Source: DYKG01 sp964596185 (lineage in GTDB: Bacteria > Muiribacteriota > Ozemobacteria > Ozemobacterales > Ozemobacteraceae). From it: 64,000 nt of DNA. Below, one piece after another: positions 1 to 9,038 of this stretch. Numbering within the stretch: position 1 is the first letter of the stretch; every line of letters starts with the position of its first letter. The stretch lies in the NCBI GenBank assembly GCA_964596185.1, contig CAZQUE010000007.1, positions 1-64,000 of the forward strand, in the 5' to 3' direction. The notes beneath the pieces were generated by a model, which worked only from the letters and a program-made list of their open reading frames with translations, did not search any database and was not told the origin of the DNA. Made by a program: the position numbers and the translations under genes.

Positions 1-336
1 CACACAGCCTGTGTCAGCCTTGAATTTGCCGAAAAAAAACCGGGACTTGATCGAATTCTGTCGATATGGCATGATTTTAAAAGCCTGCCTCAGGAGCTAG
101 AGTTACCCTTTGCTCCGTCTCAGCCGATTATATATCGCCATGAACCGAACCGGCCACAGCCCAGGAAAGATCGGGACGCAGACAAAGGAATGGCCGTCAG
201 CGTGGGCAGATTGAGACCTTGCAAGGTTTTTGACATCCGTTTCGTCGGCCTTTCTCATAATACGGTAAGAGGCGCAGCCGGTGGCGGAATACTCAACGCC
301 GAGCTACTAAAAGTTAAAGGACTATTTGATTTTTAA
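1..336 (+). CDS. asd: aspartate-semialdehyde dehydrogenase, C-terminal part
   Basis: This is the 3' end of a gene that begins before the window; the reading frame is open from base 1 to a TAA at 334-336. The enzyme reduces aspartyl phosphate to aspartate semialdehyde, the branch point to lysine/DAP, methionine and threonine. Visible signatures are HTACVSLEF at the very start, KGMAVSVGRLR in the middle and LSHNTVRGAAGGGILNAELL near the end. The last is typical of the archaeal/fungal-type branch of the family rather than the E. coli type. It overlaps or abuts lysA and is followed by dapL, so it sits in a lysine/DAP operon. The identification is firm; only about 111 residues are visible. Confidence 0.9.
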   Translation, partial: HTACVSLEFAEKKPGLDRILSIWHDFKSLPQELELPFAPSQPIIYRHEPNRPQPRKDRDADKGMAVSVGRLRPCKVFDIRFVGLSHNTVRGAAGGGILNAELLKVKGLFDF

Positions 337-1600
337 CATGATACATCCATTCCCATTGAATCTTGAACAGACCCGTAAACTTCTCGAAAAACATCCGACT
401 CCCTTCCATCTTTACGATGAAAGAATGATTCGCGACAATGCTCGACATCTGAAGCAGGCTTTTTCCTGGATGCCGGGTTTCATGAATTATTTTGCCGTAA
501 AAGCACTTCCCAATCCATTTATCATGAAAATACTCCACGCCGAAGGCATGGGCGGCGATTGCAGCTCGATGGCCGAGCTAGTGCTGGCCGAAAAGGCCGG
601 AATCACAGGAGAACAAATCATGTTCTCTTCGAATAATACGCCGGCAGAAGAGTTCGTCGCCGCGAGCAAACTTGGCGCCATTATCAATCTTGATGATATC
701 AGTCACATCGATTTTCTTGAAAAGGTATCTGGCATCCCCGAAACACTGAGTTTCAGATACAACCCCGGCCCGCTCAAAGAAGGCAACGTAATCATCGGAA
801 AACCAGAGGAAGCCAAATACGGACTAACTCTCGAACAGATTTTCCAGGCATATAAAATTGCTAAAAACAAGGGAGTGAAGCGTTTTGGACTTCACACGAT
901 GGTGGCTTCCAACGAACTGAACGAGGAATACCACATTGAAACGGCAAAAATGCTCTTTGAACTGGTAGTTGAATTGAAGAAGCAGGCTGGAATACGCATC
1001 GAGTTCGTCGATCTTGGTGGCGGCTACGGCACTCCCTACCGCCCAGAAGACAAAGAGCTCGATCTTGAAATGATCTCAGCCGGAATAAAAAAGCATTATG
1101 ACCAGCTGATCATCGCCCACGACCTTCATCCTTTGCGCATCGTCCTGGAAAACGGACGCATGGTCACCGGCCCCTTTGGCTGGCTGGTTACCAGAGTCAG
1201 GCACCTCAAACACATTTACCGTGATTATGCTGGCCTCGATGCAACCATGGCCAACCTAATGCGTCCGGGCATGTATGGGTCCTATCACCATCTGACCGTT
1301 TTGGGCAAAGAACATCGCCCCCATGATCACAAATACGATGTTACCGGCTCTCTTTGCGAAAACAATGACAAATTCGCAGTTGAAAGAATGTTACCGGAAA
1401 TGGAACCTGGTGATATCGTCATAATTCACAATACTGGCGCCCATGGTCACGCCATGGGATTCAACTATAATGGCCAGCTTCGTTCTGCAGAACTTCTGCT
1501 GCGAGAGAACGGCAAGGTCGATGAAATTAGAAGAGCAGAAACAATTTCAGATTACCTGGCGACTTTAGACTTCGCCAAACTCGAAGAATTCAAGGTGTGA
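326..1600 (+). CDS. lysA: diaminopimelate decarboxylase family protein
   Basis: A PLP-dependent fold-III decarboxylase of about 420 residues, predicted to convert meso-diaminopimelate to lysine in the cytoplasm. The PLP lysine lies in YFAVKALPNP (residues about 55-64), the glycine-rich phosphate-binding loop in VDLGGGYG, and the active-site Cys in the CENND motif. Two family motifs have drifted: EPGR reads ENGR, and CESGD reads CENND. The position between asd and dapL supports DAP decarboxylase, but a related specificity such as carboxynorspermidine decarboxylase cannot be excluded from motifs alone. The start is ambiguous. TTG at 326 has an AAAGGA four bases upstream and overlaps asd; ATG at 338 is in frame but about 16 bases from that site. 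Confidence 0.85.
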   Translation: MIFNMIHPFPLNLEQTRKLLEKHPTPFHLYDERMIRDNARHLKQAFSWMPGFMNYFAVKALPNPFIMKILHAEGMGGDCSSMAELVLAEKAGITGEQIMFSSNNTPAEEFVAASKLGAIINLDDISHIDFLEKVSGIPETLSFRYNPGPLKEGNVIIGKPEEAKYGLTLEQIFQAYKIAKNKGVKRFGLHTMVASNELNEEYHIETAKMLFELVVELKKQAGIRIEFVDLGGGYGTPYRPEDKELDLEMISAGIKKHYDQLIIAHDLHPLRIVLENGRMVTGPFGWLVTRVRHLKHIYRDYAGLDATMANLMRPGMYGSYHHLTVLGKEHRPHDHKYDVTGSLCENNDKFAVERMLPEMEPGDIVIIHNTGAHGHAMGFNYNGQLRSAELLLRENGKVDEIRRAETISDYLATLDFAKLEEFKV

Positions 1601-1603
1601 AAA

Positions 1604-2821
1604 ATGGTTAAGCGCAATGAAAACATGGCCCGACTTGTGGCCGGATATCTTTTTCCAGAAATAAATCGACGCAAGCTCGAATTCATGAAAAATAACCCCG
1701 ACGCAAAGATCATCAGTCTTGGCATCGGCAACACCACTGAGCCAATAACTCCACATGTTCTGGCCGGACTTCATAACGAAGTCAGTTCCTTAGGCACTCG
1801 CGAGGGTTACAGCGGCTACGGCGATGAACAGGGCATAACCAGATTCCGGCAATTGATAGCCGAAAAGCTTTACAACAATATCGTCAAAGGCGAAGAAGTA
1901 TTCATCTCTGATGGTGCCAAATGCGACATCGGCAGACTGCAGACCATGTTCGGCAATAAAGTTACGATTGCGGTTCAGGACCCTTCTTACCCGGTTTATG
2001 TCGATGGTTCGGTAATTGCCGGTGTAACTGGTGATTTCGACCCTGAACGCGGACAGTTTGATAAAATCACCTACATGAAATGTCTGCCGGAAAACAACTT
2101 TTTTCCGGATCTGCAAACCTTGCCACGCACCGACCTGATCTATTTCTGTTCGCCAAACAACCCGACCGGTGCCGTCGCGACCAAAGAACAGCTCAAGTCT
2201 CTGATCGAGTTTGCCAGGAAAAATAAATCGATAATTATTTATGACGCTGCTTACAGCGAATATATTTCCGACCATTCTCTGCCCAGATCAATTTTCGAAA
2301 TCGACGAAGCCCGCGAAGTGGCAATTGAGGTTAATTCATTTTCCAAGCCGATAGGTTTTACGGGAATTCGTCTGGGTTGGACGGTCGTGCCTGACCAATT
2401 GAAATTTGATGACGGCACTCCGGTGCGCAATGATTGGAATCGCATCATGACCACCATTTTCAATGGAGCTTCCAACATTGCCCAGTTTGGCGGGATGGCC
2501 GCTCTTGAAGATCATGGAATTCAGGAAATGCGTGAAACTATTGCATATTATATGAAAAACGCGCGATTGATCAAAAAAACTCTCGATCACAAGGGGATTG
2601 TCACTTATGGCGGTCTAAACGCCCCCTATGTCTGGGCAAGTTTTTCCGGCAGAAAATCATGGGATGTTTTCAGTGAAATTCTGGAAAAATGCCATATAGT
2701 CACCACACCAGGCTCAGGTTTCGGACCCGCAGGTGAAGGATTTGTAAGATTTTCAGCCTTTGGTCACCATGAAGATTTTGCCGAAGCTGCCAAGCGTCTT
2801 GAAAATTGGCAGGTCGGTTAA
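1604..2821 (+). CDS. dapL: LL-diaminopimelate aminotransferase
   Basis: A 405-residue fold-I PLP aminotransferase that makes LL-diaminopimelate directly from tetrahydrodipicolinate, bypassing the acylated DapC/D/E route. Family features are the N-terminal stretch ISLGIGNTTEP (about 40-50), the GYSGYGDEQG segment, the CSPNNPTGA cofactor loop and the PLP lysine in NSFSKPIGFTGIRLGW (about 245-260). It starts three bases after lysA, with an AAGGTG-like site in the lysA tail. With asd and lysA it forms a lysine/peptidoglycan-precursor operon. DapL is found in Chlamydiae, cyanobacteria, spirochaetes and various anaerobes, so its use here is a mild taxonomic hint. Identification is secure. Confidence 0.93.
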   Translation: MVKRNENMARLVAGYLFPEINRRKLEFMKNNPDAKIISLGIGNTTEPITPHVLAGLHNEVSSLGTREGYSGYGDEQGITRFRQLIAEKLYNNIVKGEEVFISDGAKCDIGRLQTMFGNKVTIAVQDPSYPVYVDGSVIAGVTGDFDPERGQFDKITYMKCLPENNFFPDLQTLPRTDLIYFCSPNNPTGAVATKEQLKSLIEFARKNKSIIIYDAAYSEYISDHSLPRSIFEIDEAREVAIEVNSFSKPIGFTGIRLGWTVVPDQLKFDDGTPVRNDWNRIMTTIFNGASNIAQFGGMAALEDHGIQEMRETIAYYMKNARLIKKTLDHKGIVTYGGLNAPYVWASFSGRKSWDVFSEILEKCHIVTTPGSGFGPAGEGFVRFSAFGHHEDFAEAAKRLENWQVG

Positions 2822-2829
2822 TAGAAAAA

Positions 2830-2858
2830 TTGACAAGCGATATGCCGTTTGCTAGGAT
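2830..2858 (+). promoter_or_regulatory. sigma-70-type promoter for the pilT-pilT-cyclase operon
   Basis: TTGACA at 2830-2835, a 17-base spacer and TAGGAT at 2853-2858. It lies just after dapL and about 50 bases before the first PilT-like gene, so it would uncouple the motor operon from the lysine genes. Predicted from consensus only. Confidence 0.6.
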
Positions 2859-2910
2859 TTGTACATAATAACGTTTAGTCAAGGGTCTGCCAAAATCGAG
2901 GTTCTACCAA

Positions 2911-3987
2911 ATGGACGAGCAATTAGCCGATATCTTGAGGCTGAGTAATAAATTGGATGCCTCTGACGTCCATCTTCGGGCAAATAAGCCGCCGGTTTTT
3001 CGTGTTGCTGGAAAAATCCAGATCTCTTCAAATCTGCCGCTGTCCAATGATGAGTTGAAGAGATTTTTTGATTCGACGGCAACTCCGACAATACGAAAAA
3101 TGTTCGATACGAGAAAAGACGTCGATTATTCGGTGTCGTTGCCTGGCGTCAGCAGATTTCGCGTCAATTGCTTCATGCAACAGGGCACTCTTGCCTTTGT
3201 CTTTCGCCAGATTCCCTTTGAGCTGCCAACTGTCGACTCAATTCAGCTGCCTGGCATAATACTTGATTCCATTCAAAGAAGACGTGGGCTGTTTTTGCTC
3301 TGTGGCCCGACAGGTTCAGGCAAGAGTACGACCATTGCCGCTTTGCTGCAATTTATCAATCAGAATTATCAGGTAAGAATCGTCACTCTTGAGGATCCAA
3401 TCGAATTTTTGTTTCGTGATGCTCATGCTGAGTTTTTACAGCGCGAACTCAGACGCGATTTCGTCAGCTTTCCTGACGCACTGCGAGGCGCTCTCAGGCA
3501 AGATCCAGACATAATTCTGGTCGGCGAAGTTCGAGAAGCCGAAACTATGGAACTGGCACTTACCGCTGCCGAAACCGGCCATCTGGTCATTTCGACATTG
3601 CACGCCAGCAGTTCAGCTTCGGCAGTAGCGCGAATTCTTGGTGTATTCCCAACCGATGCCCGTGAATTTGTTCGAGAGCAACTTGCAAGCGTTCTCATCG
3701 GCATCGTTTCTCAGGCACTGATAACCAAGAAAGATGATCCTAATCAACGTGTCGCTGCCCGCGAAATCCTTTTGAACACGCCAGCCGTTTCCAATCTAAT
3801 TCGCAGTGAAAAGCACGAACAGATTCCGATGTTTCTGGAAACCGGCAATGAGCTTGGTATGATCTCGATGAATGCCGCTCTCGAAGAGCTGGTGGTGAAG
3901 AAGTTGATCACCTGTGATCAGGCTTTTCCCTACAGCCCGGAACCGGAAGCACTGATGACCCGTTTTGAACGCAGGGGGCTGCTATGA
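2911..3987 (+). CDS. pilT: PilT-family pilus retraction ATPase (first copy)
   Basis: A 358-residue hexameric secretion ATPase of the PilT/PilU type, normally at the cytoplasmic base of the type IV pilus, where it drives pilin disassembly. It has the short PilT layout: an N-terminal PAS-like domain (1-110), then a RecA-like domain with Walker A GPTGSGKST (132-140), Asp box TLEDPIEF (about 159-166), Walker B IILVGE (201-206) and His box ETGHLVISTLH (221-231). The usual AIRNLIRE-type motif appears as AVSNLIRSEK, so it may be closer to PilU. GAGG nine bases before ATG 2911 supports the start. It overlaps the next motor gene by four bases. No pilB, pilC or pilin gene is in the window. Confidence 0.88.
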   Translation: MDEQLADILRLSNKLDASDVHLRANKPPVFRVAGKIQISSNLPLSNDELKRFFDSTATPTIRKMFDTRKDVDYSVSLPGVSRFRVNCFMQQGTLAFVFRQIPFELPTVDSIQLPGIILDSIQRRRGLFLLCGPTGSGKSTTIAALLQFINQNYQVRIVTLEDPIEFLFRDAHAEFLQRELRRDFVSFPDALRGALRQDPDIILVGEVREAETMELALTAAETGHLVISTLHASSSASAVARILGVFPTDAREFVREQLASVLIGIVSQALITKKDDPNQRVAAREILLNTPAVSNLIRSEKHEQIPMFLETGNELGMISMNAALEELVVKKLITCDQAFPYSPEPEALMTRFERRGLL

Positions 3988-5027
3988 GTGAAATGCTCAA
4001 ACCAATTATTGAAGAAGCCCTGAAACTGGGAGCATACGACCTCCACCTGAAATCGGCTTTTCCACCCATTGTCCGGGTTGCCAATGAAATTCGTCGCCTC
4101 GAAGTTGCCGCTTTTTCACCGAAAGAGATGGAACAGCTGGTAATGTCGCTGCTCGAAGAAAAACAACGACAAATCTTCAAGAGCAAAGGACAGATAGACT
4201 GCTCCTTTACCTATCCGGGTCTGATCAGAGTAAGAGCGAACATTTTCTTTCAGCGTAACAGTCTTGCGATTTCCTGCCGCCTGGTTCCGCCACACCCACC
4301 AGATCTTTCCACCCTCGGATTTTCTCAGGACGTAGTCGATGCACTGGTAAAAATTAATCGTGGCATGGTTTTGATCACCGGCGCGACAAATTCCGGCAAA
4401 TCGACGACCGCTGCAAGTTTTATCGACCTGGTTGCCCGCAACCATTCTTTGCATGTAATTACAATTGAAGACCCAATTGAATACACGTTCCCAGAATACC
4501 CAAAAACAATTGTCAGCCAGCGCCAGGTCGGCGACGACGCCATGGACTTTCAAAGCGGCCTCAGCTCAGCTCTGCGCCAGGATCCAGATGTTGTTGTCAT
4601 TGGCGAACTACGCGATCTTGAAACAGTTGAAACCTGTTTGAAAGCAGCCGAAACCGGGCATCTTGTCGTAGCTACTCTGCACACAGCCAATGCTGTCCAG
4701 AGTATAACCCGCATGATCAATATGTTTCCATCGCATCAACGCGACAACATAAGATTCATGATTTCAAGTTCACTCAGGGCTGTTCTTTCTCAGGTTCTCC
4801 TGCCCTCATACGATCACAAGAAGAGGGTTTTAGCCTACGAATTTTTGCCAATGCTTCCCTCGGTATGTAACCTGATCAGACAAAGAAAGATTCATGAAAT
4901 CAATTCAATTTTGCGACTTGGCCAGCGCTCCGGTTGTATTCCAATCAATACGGTAGTGAAAGAACTGGTAAAAAAACGTCTGGTACGCCACGAAGACATT
5001 CCAGAAGAATATCTAGAGGAAAAGTAA
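3984..5027 (+). CDS. PilT/PilU-family ATPase (second copy)
   Basis: A 347-residue paralogue of the upstream motor, starting in an ATGA overlap with it, so the two are probably translated together. The N-terminal PAS-like domain is followed by a RecA domain with an unusual but consistent Walker A, GATNSGKST (133-141). Asp box TIEDPIEY, Walker B VVVIGELRD and His box ETGHLVVATLH are present. Tandem pilT/pilU pairs are known in many type IV pilus systems, where the second motor assists retraction under load; that role is inferred. The stop codon is followed at once by the ATG of a class III cyclase. Confidence 0.86.
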   Translation: MSEMLKPIIEEALKLGAYDLHLKSAFPPIVRVANEIRRLEVAAFSPKEMEQLVMSLLEEKQRQIFKSKGQIDCSFTYPGLIRVRANIFFQRNSLAISCRLVPPHPPDLSTLGFSQDVVDALVKINRGMVLITGATNSGKSTTAASFIDLVARNHSLHVITIEDPIEYTFPEYPKTIVSQRQVGDDAMDFQSGLSSALRQDPDVVVIGELRDLETVETCLKAAETGHLVVATLHTANAVQSITRMINMFPSHQRDNIRFMISSSLRAVLSQVLLPSYDHKKRVLAYEFLPMLPSVCNLIRQRKIHEINSILRLGQRSGCIPINTVVKELVKKRLVRHEDIPEEYLEEK

Positions 5028-6425
5028 ATGGGAATTCTTGACTCTCTCAAAGGCTCAAACACAAACAAAGAAAGTGAAAGCCTTAGAGCTGAGCTGAATC
5101 TGCTCAAGAAACAATTTAAAACGCTTGAAGCAGAACTTTCTATAAGCCAGAACAAGCATATTGAGCTGATTGACAAAACACACGCGTTCATGGAGCGCTT
5201 AAAGGTTCTCGTCGGAACTCTTGACGGAGAATCGGTTCTAGCAAGATGCTGGGATCTACTCGACCTTTCACTCGGCATCAAAAAAGGCGCAGTATTTCAA
5301 AAAATTGATGAAGGCTGGCTTTCTGAGCTTTCAATAGGATTCAAAGACGAAGAAATTCCTCTGGTTCCAAACAAAGAAGACTCGATGTTCGGTTATGCCG
5401 CCGAACAGGGCCTGATAATGAGTCTCGCTTTTGTGCGCAAACAGGATGATCTTGCCTATCTTGAAAGAAGAGGAGTTATTCCTGATGCCAAAATAATCTG
5501 TCCGGTGCGAATCGGCCAGAACATAGAAAAAATGATCGTCATCTGTGCCTATTCAGGCAATGTATTCAGCGGAGAAGATGATCTGGATACAGTTCAGATG
5601 GTGGCCACAATTCTTGGTCTTGTTCTTCAAAACACAAGAGTTCTGTCAATTCAAAGACAGGAACTGGATCAGAAAAAGCAGGAACTATTCAGGCTTCGCA
5701 CAATGTTTACAAGCATGGTTGCCCCCGAAGTCATCGACTTTATCGAGAAAAACCCGGACGGTATAGTCCTGGGAGGGAAAAGACAAAAGGTAGCGGTTCT
5801 TTTTGCCGATATCCGCAACTTTACCGAAATGGCTTCAGAAATTTCTCCGGAAAAAACCATCGAATTGCTCAATCAGTTCTTTTCAATTGTAACCGACATT
5901 GTTATTCAATCCAGAGGCACACTCGACAAATTCATGGGAGATGCCGCCATGGCTCTTTACGGCACTCCTGTGCCAATTGAAGATCCGGTCAAATCTGCTG
6001 TCAATGCAGCAATGCAGATTCAACAGGTTATTGCGAAAATGATGCCGAAATGGAAAAACGAGGGCCTACCTCATTATGGAATAGGCATCGGAATTAACTT
6101 TCAGGATGTAGTCGTTGGCAATGTCGGGTCGGCACGTCTTTCAAACTTCACTGCAATTGGCGACGGTGTCAACATTGCTTCCAGACTTTGCGCAATTGCC
6201 AATGCAGGCGAGATTCTAATCTCTGAATCCTGTTTTGAAAAGCTCGAATGGCAAGGCCATTATGAAAAAAGAACCGGGCTTGTTATAAAGGGCAAAGCAG
6301 AGCCAATAACCGCTTATGCAATTTCCTCTTCACTCTCTTCGGTAGCTGAAACCTGCCCAAGCTGCAATGCCCCGCTTCCTTCCTCGGCAAGATTCTGCGG
6401 CTCCTGCGGTTACCGACGCCAGTAA
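5028..6425 (+). CDS. soluble class III nucleotide cyclase with coiled coil, GAF-like domain and zinc ribbon
   Basis: A 465-residue protein without signal peptide or membrane segment, predicted to make cAMP in the cytoplasm. Order: coiled coil (about 15-60), a GAF-like sensory region (about 62-205), a second short helix (about 206-228), the cyclase domain (about 250-435) and a C-terminal CxxC...CxxC zinc ribbon (about 443-462). All key residues are present: metal aspartates D261 and D305, substrate-contacting K301 and T375, and transition-state residues N382 and R386. It should therefore work as a homodimer. Lys plus Thr fits adenylate rather than guanylate cyclase. GAGGAAAAG just before ATG 5028 is a good ribosome site. 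Position behind two PilT motors suggests pilus-linked signalling. Confidence 0.85.
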   Translation: MGILDSLKGSNTNKESESLRAELNLLKKQFKTLEAELSISQNKHIELIDKTHAFMERLKVLVGTLDGESVLARCWDLLDLSLGIKKGAVFQKIDEGWLSELSIGFKDEEIPLVPNKEDSMFGYAAEQGLIMSLAFVRKQDDLAYLERRGVIPDAKIICPVRIGQNIEKMIVICAYSGNVFSGEDDLDTVQMVATILGLVLQNTRVLSIQRQELDQKKQELFRLRTMFTSMVAPEVIDFIEKNPDGIVLGGKRQKVAVLFADIRNFTEMASEISPEKTIELLNQFFSIVTDIVIQSRGTLDKFMGDAAMALYGTPVPIEDPVKSAVNAAMQIQQVIAKMMPKWKNEGLPHYGIGIGINFQDVVVGNVGSARLSNFTAIGDGVNIASRLCAIANAGEILISESCFEKLEWQGHYEKRTGLVIKGKAEPITAYAISSSLSSVAETCPSCNAPLPSSARFCGSCGYRRQ

Positions 6426-6540
6426 CTTTTCTAACGTCTTCTTTTTTTCAAAGGGTATTTTTATCTTTTCCCGATGAAAAAACTTCGGCTCATAAAGCCA
6501 GTTTCAGCCAAAGAAAAAAATCATCTAAAGCTTATTCCTT

Positions 6541-6580
6541 AAAACAAAAAGGAACCACTCCGTCAGGAGCAGTTCCCTTT
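6541..6580 (-). terminator. rho-independent terminator of the division cluster
   Basis: Inverted repeat 6551-6561 / 6566-6576 with a four-base loop and two central mismatches. Read on the minus strand it is followed by TTTTTGTTTT. It lies just downstream of the ftsZ stop. The intergenic stretch 6426-6540 holds nothing else recognisable. Confidence 0.75.
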
Positions 6581-6605
6581 GTTGCAACGAGCAAATTTCA
6601 GCCGA

Positions 6606-7742
6606 TCAGACTCTGCGTCTTTTTCTCAGGAAGGCTGGAATTTCTTTTTCATCAGAACTATTGTATGAGGGCATGCCGTTCACAACCTGCTGCTGGGGCA
6701 TCTGTGGAACTTCGACAACTGGGGGGCGATTTACGGTGCGTAATTCTTCCATGATTCTGCGTTTTGGATCTGCGCTGGATCGGACTTCTTCGCCGAAACC
6801 GGTAGCAATAACCGTTATTTTAAGGGTATCACCCATATCTTCATTTACAGCATGACCGAAAATGATATTTGCATCCGGGTCAACCACTTCCTGCACGATG
6901 GAACAAGCTTTGTGCACTTCATGAATGCCAAGGTCCGGACCGGCGGTAATATTGAGCAGAACACCTTTCGCGCCTTCAATTGAAGATTCGAGGAGGGGGC
7001 TGGAAATTGCCATCTGAGCAGCTGTTACTGCACGATTTTCGCCTGACGCGGTGCCGATACCCATAAGCGCAGAACCGGCAAGACTCATGATAGTTTTCAC
7101 ATCGGCAAAGTCGGTATTGATAAGGCCAGGAACAGTGATGAGATCGGAGATGCCCTGCACGCCCTGGCGCAGAATATCATCGGCAAAACCGAAGGCTTCC
7201 AACATGGTGACGTTTTCCTGAGAGATCTGTAACAGCTTATCGTTTGGAATAACGATTATTGCATCAACACGATCTTTCAGATTTTTGATTCCAAGTTCTG
7301 CAGCATTGGCACGCTTGCGACCTTCGAAAACGAAGGGTTTGGTAACAACGGCAACTGTCAGTGCACCGACTTCTCGGGCAACTTCGGCAACGATGGGAGC
7401 TGCACCAGTTCCAGTTCCACCGCCCATACCGGCAGTTATGAAAACCATGTCCGCGCCCTCAAGAACTTCAGCGATATGATCGCGATCTTCTTCAGCGGCC
7501 TTTTTACCAATTTCATAGTTAGCACCGGCACCAAGACCCTTGGTCAGCTTGTCACCAAGCTGGATCTTGATTTTGGCATTAGAATTGGTAAGCGCCTGTG
7601 CATCAGTATTGGCAGCAATAAATTCCACACCTGTGAGGTTGGCTTCAATCATGCGATTCACCGCATTACTTCCACCGCCACCAACGCCAATTACCTTAAT
7701 CTCAGCATTTTCTGCTGCAGCCTGGTTAAAATCAAACACCAT
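6606..7742 (-). CDS. ftsZ: cell division protein FtsZ
   Basis: The tubulin-like GTPase that forms the division ring. Read from ATG 7742 it has 378 residues. Visible are the N-terminal GGGGSNAVNRM loop (21-31), the tubulin signature GGGTGTG (107-113), the T7 catalytic loop around NTDFADVKTIM, a short variable linker and the conserved tail EIPAFLRKRRRV that binds FtsA. ATG 7742 is preferred to an upstream in-frame start at 7778 because AGGAGG lies five bases before it. It is the last gene of the cluster, 60 bases after ftsA and followed by a terminator. Identification is certain. Confidence 0.97.
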   Translation of the reverse strand: MVFDFNQAAAENAEIKVIGVGGGGSNAVNRMIEANLTGVEFIAANTDAQALTNSNAKIKIQLGDKLTKGLGAGANYEIGKKAAEEDRDHIAEVLEGADMVFITAGMGGGTGTGAAPIVAEVAREVGALTVAVVTKPFVFEGRKRANAAELGIKNLKDRVDAIIVIPNDKLLQISQENVTMLEAFGFADDILRQGVQGISDLITVPGLINTDFADVKTIMSLAGSALMGIGTASGENRAVTAAQMAISSPLLESSIEGAKGVLLNITAGPDLGIHEVHKACSIVQEVVDPDANIIFGHAVNEDMGDTLKITVIATGFGEEVRSSADPKRRIMEELRTVNRPPVVEVPQMPQQQVVNGMPSYNSSDEKEIPAFLRKRRRV

Positions 7743-7802
7743 GCAAGCCTCCTTATTGTCTGCTCTGCCCTTTGGCAAATCCTGCTTTTTTCTAATTTTA
7801 TA

Positions 7803-9038
7803 TCAATCGGTAAAGAATTTTTTCAAAACGGATTGAATTCGTTCAAGTATACCACCAAGTGCACCGTTTTCTCTAGTCCCTGTGCGAAAATTTTGTGCGC
7901 CGTATCTGATCAGGCCTAGCGCGGTAGAAAATTTTGGATTACGCACCTGCTCTCGCAAACCAGAGATATCCACCGGAGAACCACGTCTAACAGGCAATCC
8001 CAGGATTTCTTCGGCAAGTTCAGGGCACCCGTTCATCATTGAGCTACCTCCGGTAAGAACTACACCTGCAGGGATTACATCGAGAGAAACGTGCTTCTCA
8101 ATTTGCGTCTTTACTTCATAAAAGATTTCTTCCATTCGTGGCTCGATTATTTCAGCGAGAAAGCGCTGCGGATATTGCTTTTTCCGCTCTCCGCCAGCCA
8201 CTGGCACATCGATCATCATGTCTTCATCAACCAGATCAGATCGTGCAACACCAGAATTGATTTTGAGATCTTCAGCTGCAATGGTAGAAGTTTTCAAGCC
8301 AACAGCTATATCATTGGTGACAAGTCGACCGCCGATATCGATACTATGTGAGTGGATGACGTGCCCGCTCTGAAAAATAATCAGGTCTGTTGTGCCCCCG
8401 CCGATATCGACAAGAACCACTCCAAGCTTTTTTTCATCATCTGACAAAACTGCCATACTTGAGGCGTAAGGCTGCAAAACCATATCTTCAACCTTTAGCT
8501 TGGCCATTTCGCAACACTTGATTATATTCTGCATGGCAGTAACTGCACCAGTCACAATATGCACCTGAGCTTCAAGCTTTCCACCAACCATCCCAAGTGG
8601 ATTATTGATGTCTTTCTGCTCATCAACGACGAATTCACGCGGCAAAATATGAATTATATCCTGATGCGGAGGAATGCTGATAGCGGTCTTTGCATTTTCA
8701 ACAGCCCGGTCGATATCTTCTGAGGTAATTTCCTGATTGTTGCCTTTAATTGCGACAATGCCCTGACTGTTCATTGAACAAATGTGCGCCCCGGCTATTC
8801 CAACATAGACGTTTTCGATTACTACGTCAGCAACCTTTTCTGCTTCTTCGATAGCATCGATAATGGCCTGGGTCGTTCGTTCAATATCGACGATAGTCCC
8901 CTTTTTCACTCCATCACCGGAAGAAGCATGACCGACACCCAGCACATTAATGGTGGGGCCATTGCGAACCTCACCGATTACTGCACAAACCTTTGTAGTG
9001 CCTATATCAAGGCCAACGACTAGATCATCCACCAGCAA
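7803..9038 (-). CDS. ftsA: cell division protein FtsA
   Basis: Actin-like protein that tethers FtsZ to the membrane. It shows the phosphate-1 motif VGLDIGTTKVCAVIGE at its start, the phosphate-2 motif VLVDIGGGTTDL, the adenosine motif VLTGGSS and a C-terminal amphipathic, basic stretch ending GGILERIQSVLKKFF that should bind the membrane. Length is about 411 residues, normal for the family. The start is uncertain. TTG 9038 follows AGAGG by five bases and lies next to the conserved core, but the frame stays open to TTG 9092. Either choice overlaps the end of ftsQ, implying translational coupling. Confidence 0.95.
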   Translation of the reverse strand: MLVDDLVVGLDIGTTKVCAVIGEVRNGPTINVLGVGHASSGDGVKKGTIVDIERTTQAIIDAIEEAEKVADVVIENVYVGIAGAHICSMNSQGIVAIKGNNQEITSEDIDRAVENAKTAISIPPHQDIIHILPREFVVDEQKDINNPLGMVGGKLEAQVHIVTGAVTAMQNIIKCCEMAKLKVEDMVLQPYASSMAVLSDDEKKLGVVLVDIGGGTTDLIIFQSGHVIHSHSIDIGGRLVTNDIAVGLKTSTIAAEDLKINSGVARSDLVDEDMMIDVPVAGGERKKQYPQRFLAEIIEPRMEEIFYEVKTQIEKHVSLDVIPAGVVLTGGSSMMNGCPELAEEILGLPVRRGSPVDISGLREQVRNPKFSTALGLIRYGAQNFRTGTRENGALGGILERIQSVLKKFFTD

